From positions 1 through 23,588 of the forward strand of contig NZ_JASNGB010000025.1 of assembly GCF_030271215.1 (NCBI RefSeq): 23,588 bases of DNA, read 5' to 3'. Positions 23,205 to 23,588 of the stretch are shown here, piece after piece (positions within the stretch are counted from its first letter, which is position 1; each line of letters opens with the position of its first letter). The position numbers and the translations under genes are program-made. The notes under the pieces are model-generated. The model did not search any database. It was not told the origin of the DNA and saw only the letters and a list, made by a program, of their open reading frames with translations. Source of the stretch: Deinococcus rhizophilus. Lineage in GTDB: Bacteria > Deinococcota > Deinococci > Deinococcales > Deinococcaceae.

Positions 23205-23588
23205 ATGGAACTGCTCTCCGGTCTGCTTTCCTCGCTGGGCCTCTCGGGCGCGGCGGGGCTGAACGCCTCCATCCCGCTGCTGCTGGTGGGACTGCTGGCG
23301 CGGTTCGGGGTGGTCGACCTTGCCGCCCCCTTCGACCTGCTGGCGAACCCCTGGGTGCTGCTGGGCATCGGGGTGCTGGGCGTGCTGGACTTTATCGGGG
23401 ACAAGATTCCCGGCGTGGACCACGCGCTGCACCTCGTCGGCGGGGTGGTGAATGCGGCGGCGGGGGCGATTCTCTTCGCCGCGCAGACGGGCGTGGCCGA
23501 CGTGCCCCCGGCGCTGAGCCTCGCGCTGGGCTTTGTCGTGGCGGGCGGGGTCCACGCCACCCGCGCCGCCGTGCGCCCGGTCGCCACC
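23205..23588 (+). CDS. DUF4126-family membrane protein (3' end outside window)
   Basis: The 128 residues seen begin MELLSGLLSSLGLSGAAGLNAS and are strongly hydrophobic, with segments IPLLLVGLLARFGVVDL, PWVLLGIGVLGVLDFIGDKIPGVDH and ALSLALGFVVAGGVHATRA. The G-L-N-A-S start, the FIGDKIPGVDH motif and the Gly/Ala-rich helices match DUF4126 integral membrane proteins, whose function is unknown. No stop codon is reached before the window ends. The start is set by the promoter-like box 6 nt upstream. Confidence 0.85.
   Translation, partial: MELLSGLLSSLGLSGAAGLNASIPLLLVGLLARFGVVDLAAPFDLLANPWVLLGIGVLGVLDFIGDKIPGVDHALHLVGGVVNAAAGAILFAAQTGVADVPPALSLALGFVVAGGVHATRAAVRPVAT

Overview
The window looks like chromosomal DNA of a Deinococcus-type bacterium. 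The bulk is GC-rich. It carries a poxvirus-type DNA topoisomerase IB directly after a uracil-DNA glycosylase, a dense set of GNAT acetyltransferases, a DinB-superfamily protein, and many starts preceded by a TAnnnT box only 5-7 nt upstream. That last pattern is the leaderless-mRNA layout known from Deinococcus. The genus call is an inference from these features, not a database match.

Layout. (1) Bases 1-2578 hold one conspicuously AT-rich gene for a PHP-phosphoesterase plus SMC/ABC-like ATPase protein. It resembles the single-gene anti-phage 'Ppl' architecture and probably arrived by horizontal transfer; its PHP N-terminus is missing or frameshifted. The AT-rich DNA stops at the 3' end of carB. 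(2) Bases 2611-6367 (minus) hold carB and, upstream of it, a LysE/ArgO-family amino-acid exporter. (3) Bases 6435-6899 hold a small secreted or outer-membrane beta-barrel-like protein. (4) Bases 7139-11695 hold argG, a DinB-like protein, two GNATs, argH and a HIT protein, mostly with 4-bp stop/start overlaps or short gaps. (5) Bases 11741-13454 hold two tandem paralogous GNATs and a short-form N-acetylglutamate synthase-like GNAT. (6) Bases 13585-14769 hold carA. (7) Bases 14883-18734 hold a DNA-repair/topology block: photolyase/cryptochrome fused in frame to Ung, then topoisomerase IB and a DoxX-like membrane protein. (8) Bases 18731-23588 hold an FMN-dependent 2-hydroxyacid oxidase (minus), a DUF427 protein, a nucleotidyltransferase-fold protein, an unrecognised helical protein, a possible 27-codon ORF coupled to pth, an M42 aminopeptidase and the start of a DUF4126 membrane protein cut by the window end.

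How it fits together. CarA/CarB make carbamoyl phosphate, the NAGS-like GNAT would make N-acetylglutamate, ArgG and ArgH catalyse the last two steps of arginine synthesis, and the LysE/ArgO-like protein could export excess basic amino acid. The window is therefore a loosely organised arginine locus on both strands. The argG leader contains a perfect AT-rich palindrome right after the predicted transcription start, a candidate ArgR operator or RNA hairpin. The repair block pairs light-driven repair with uracil excision in one polypeptide, with an intact internal ribosome-binding site that could also give free Ung.

No tRNA, rRNA, CRISPR array or insertion sequence was recognised. No stretch of more than 300 bases lacks a gene; the longest gap is the 239-bp argG leader region.
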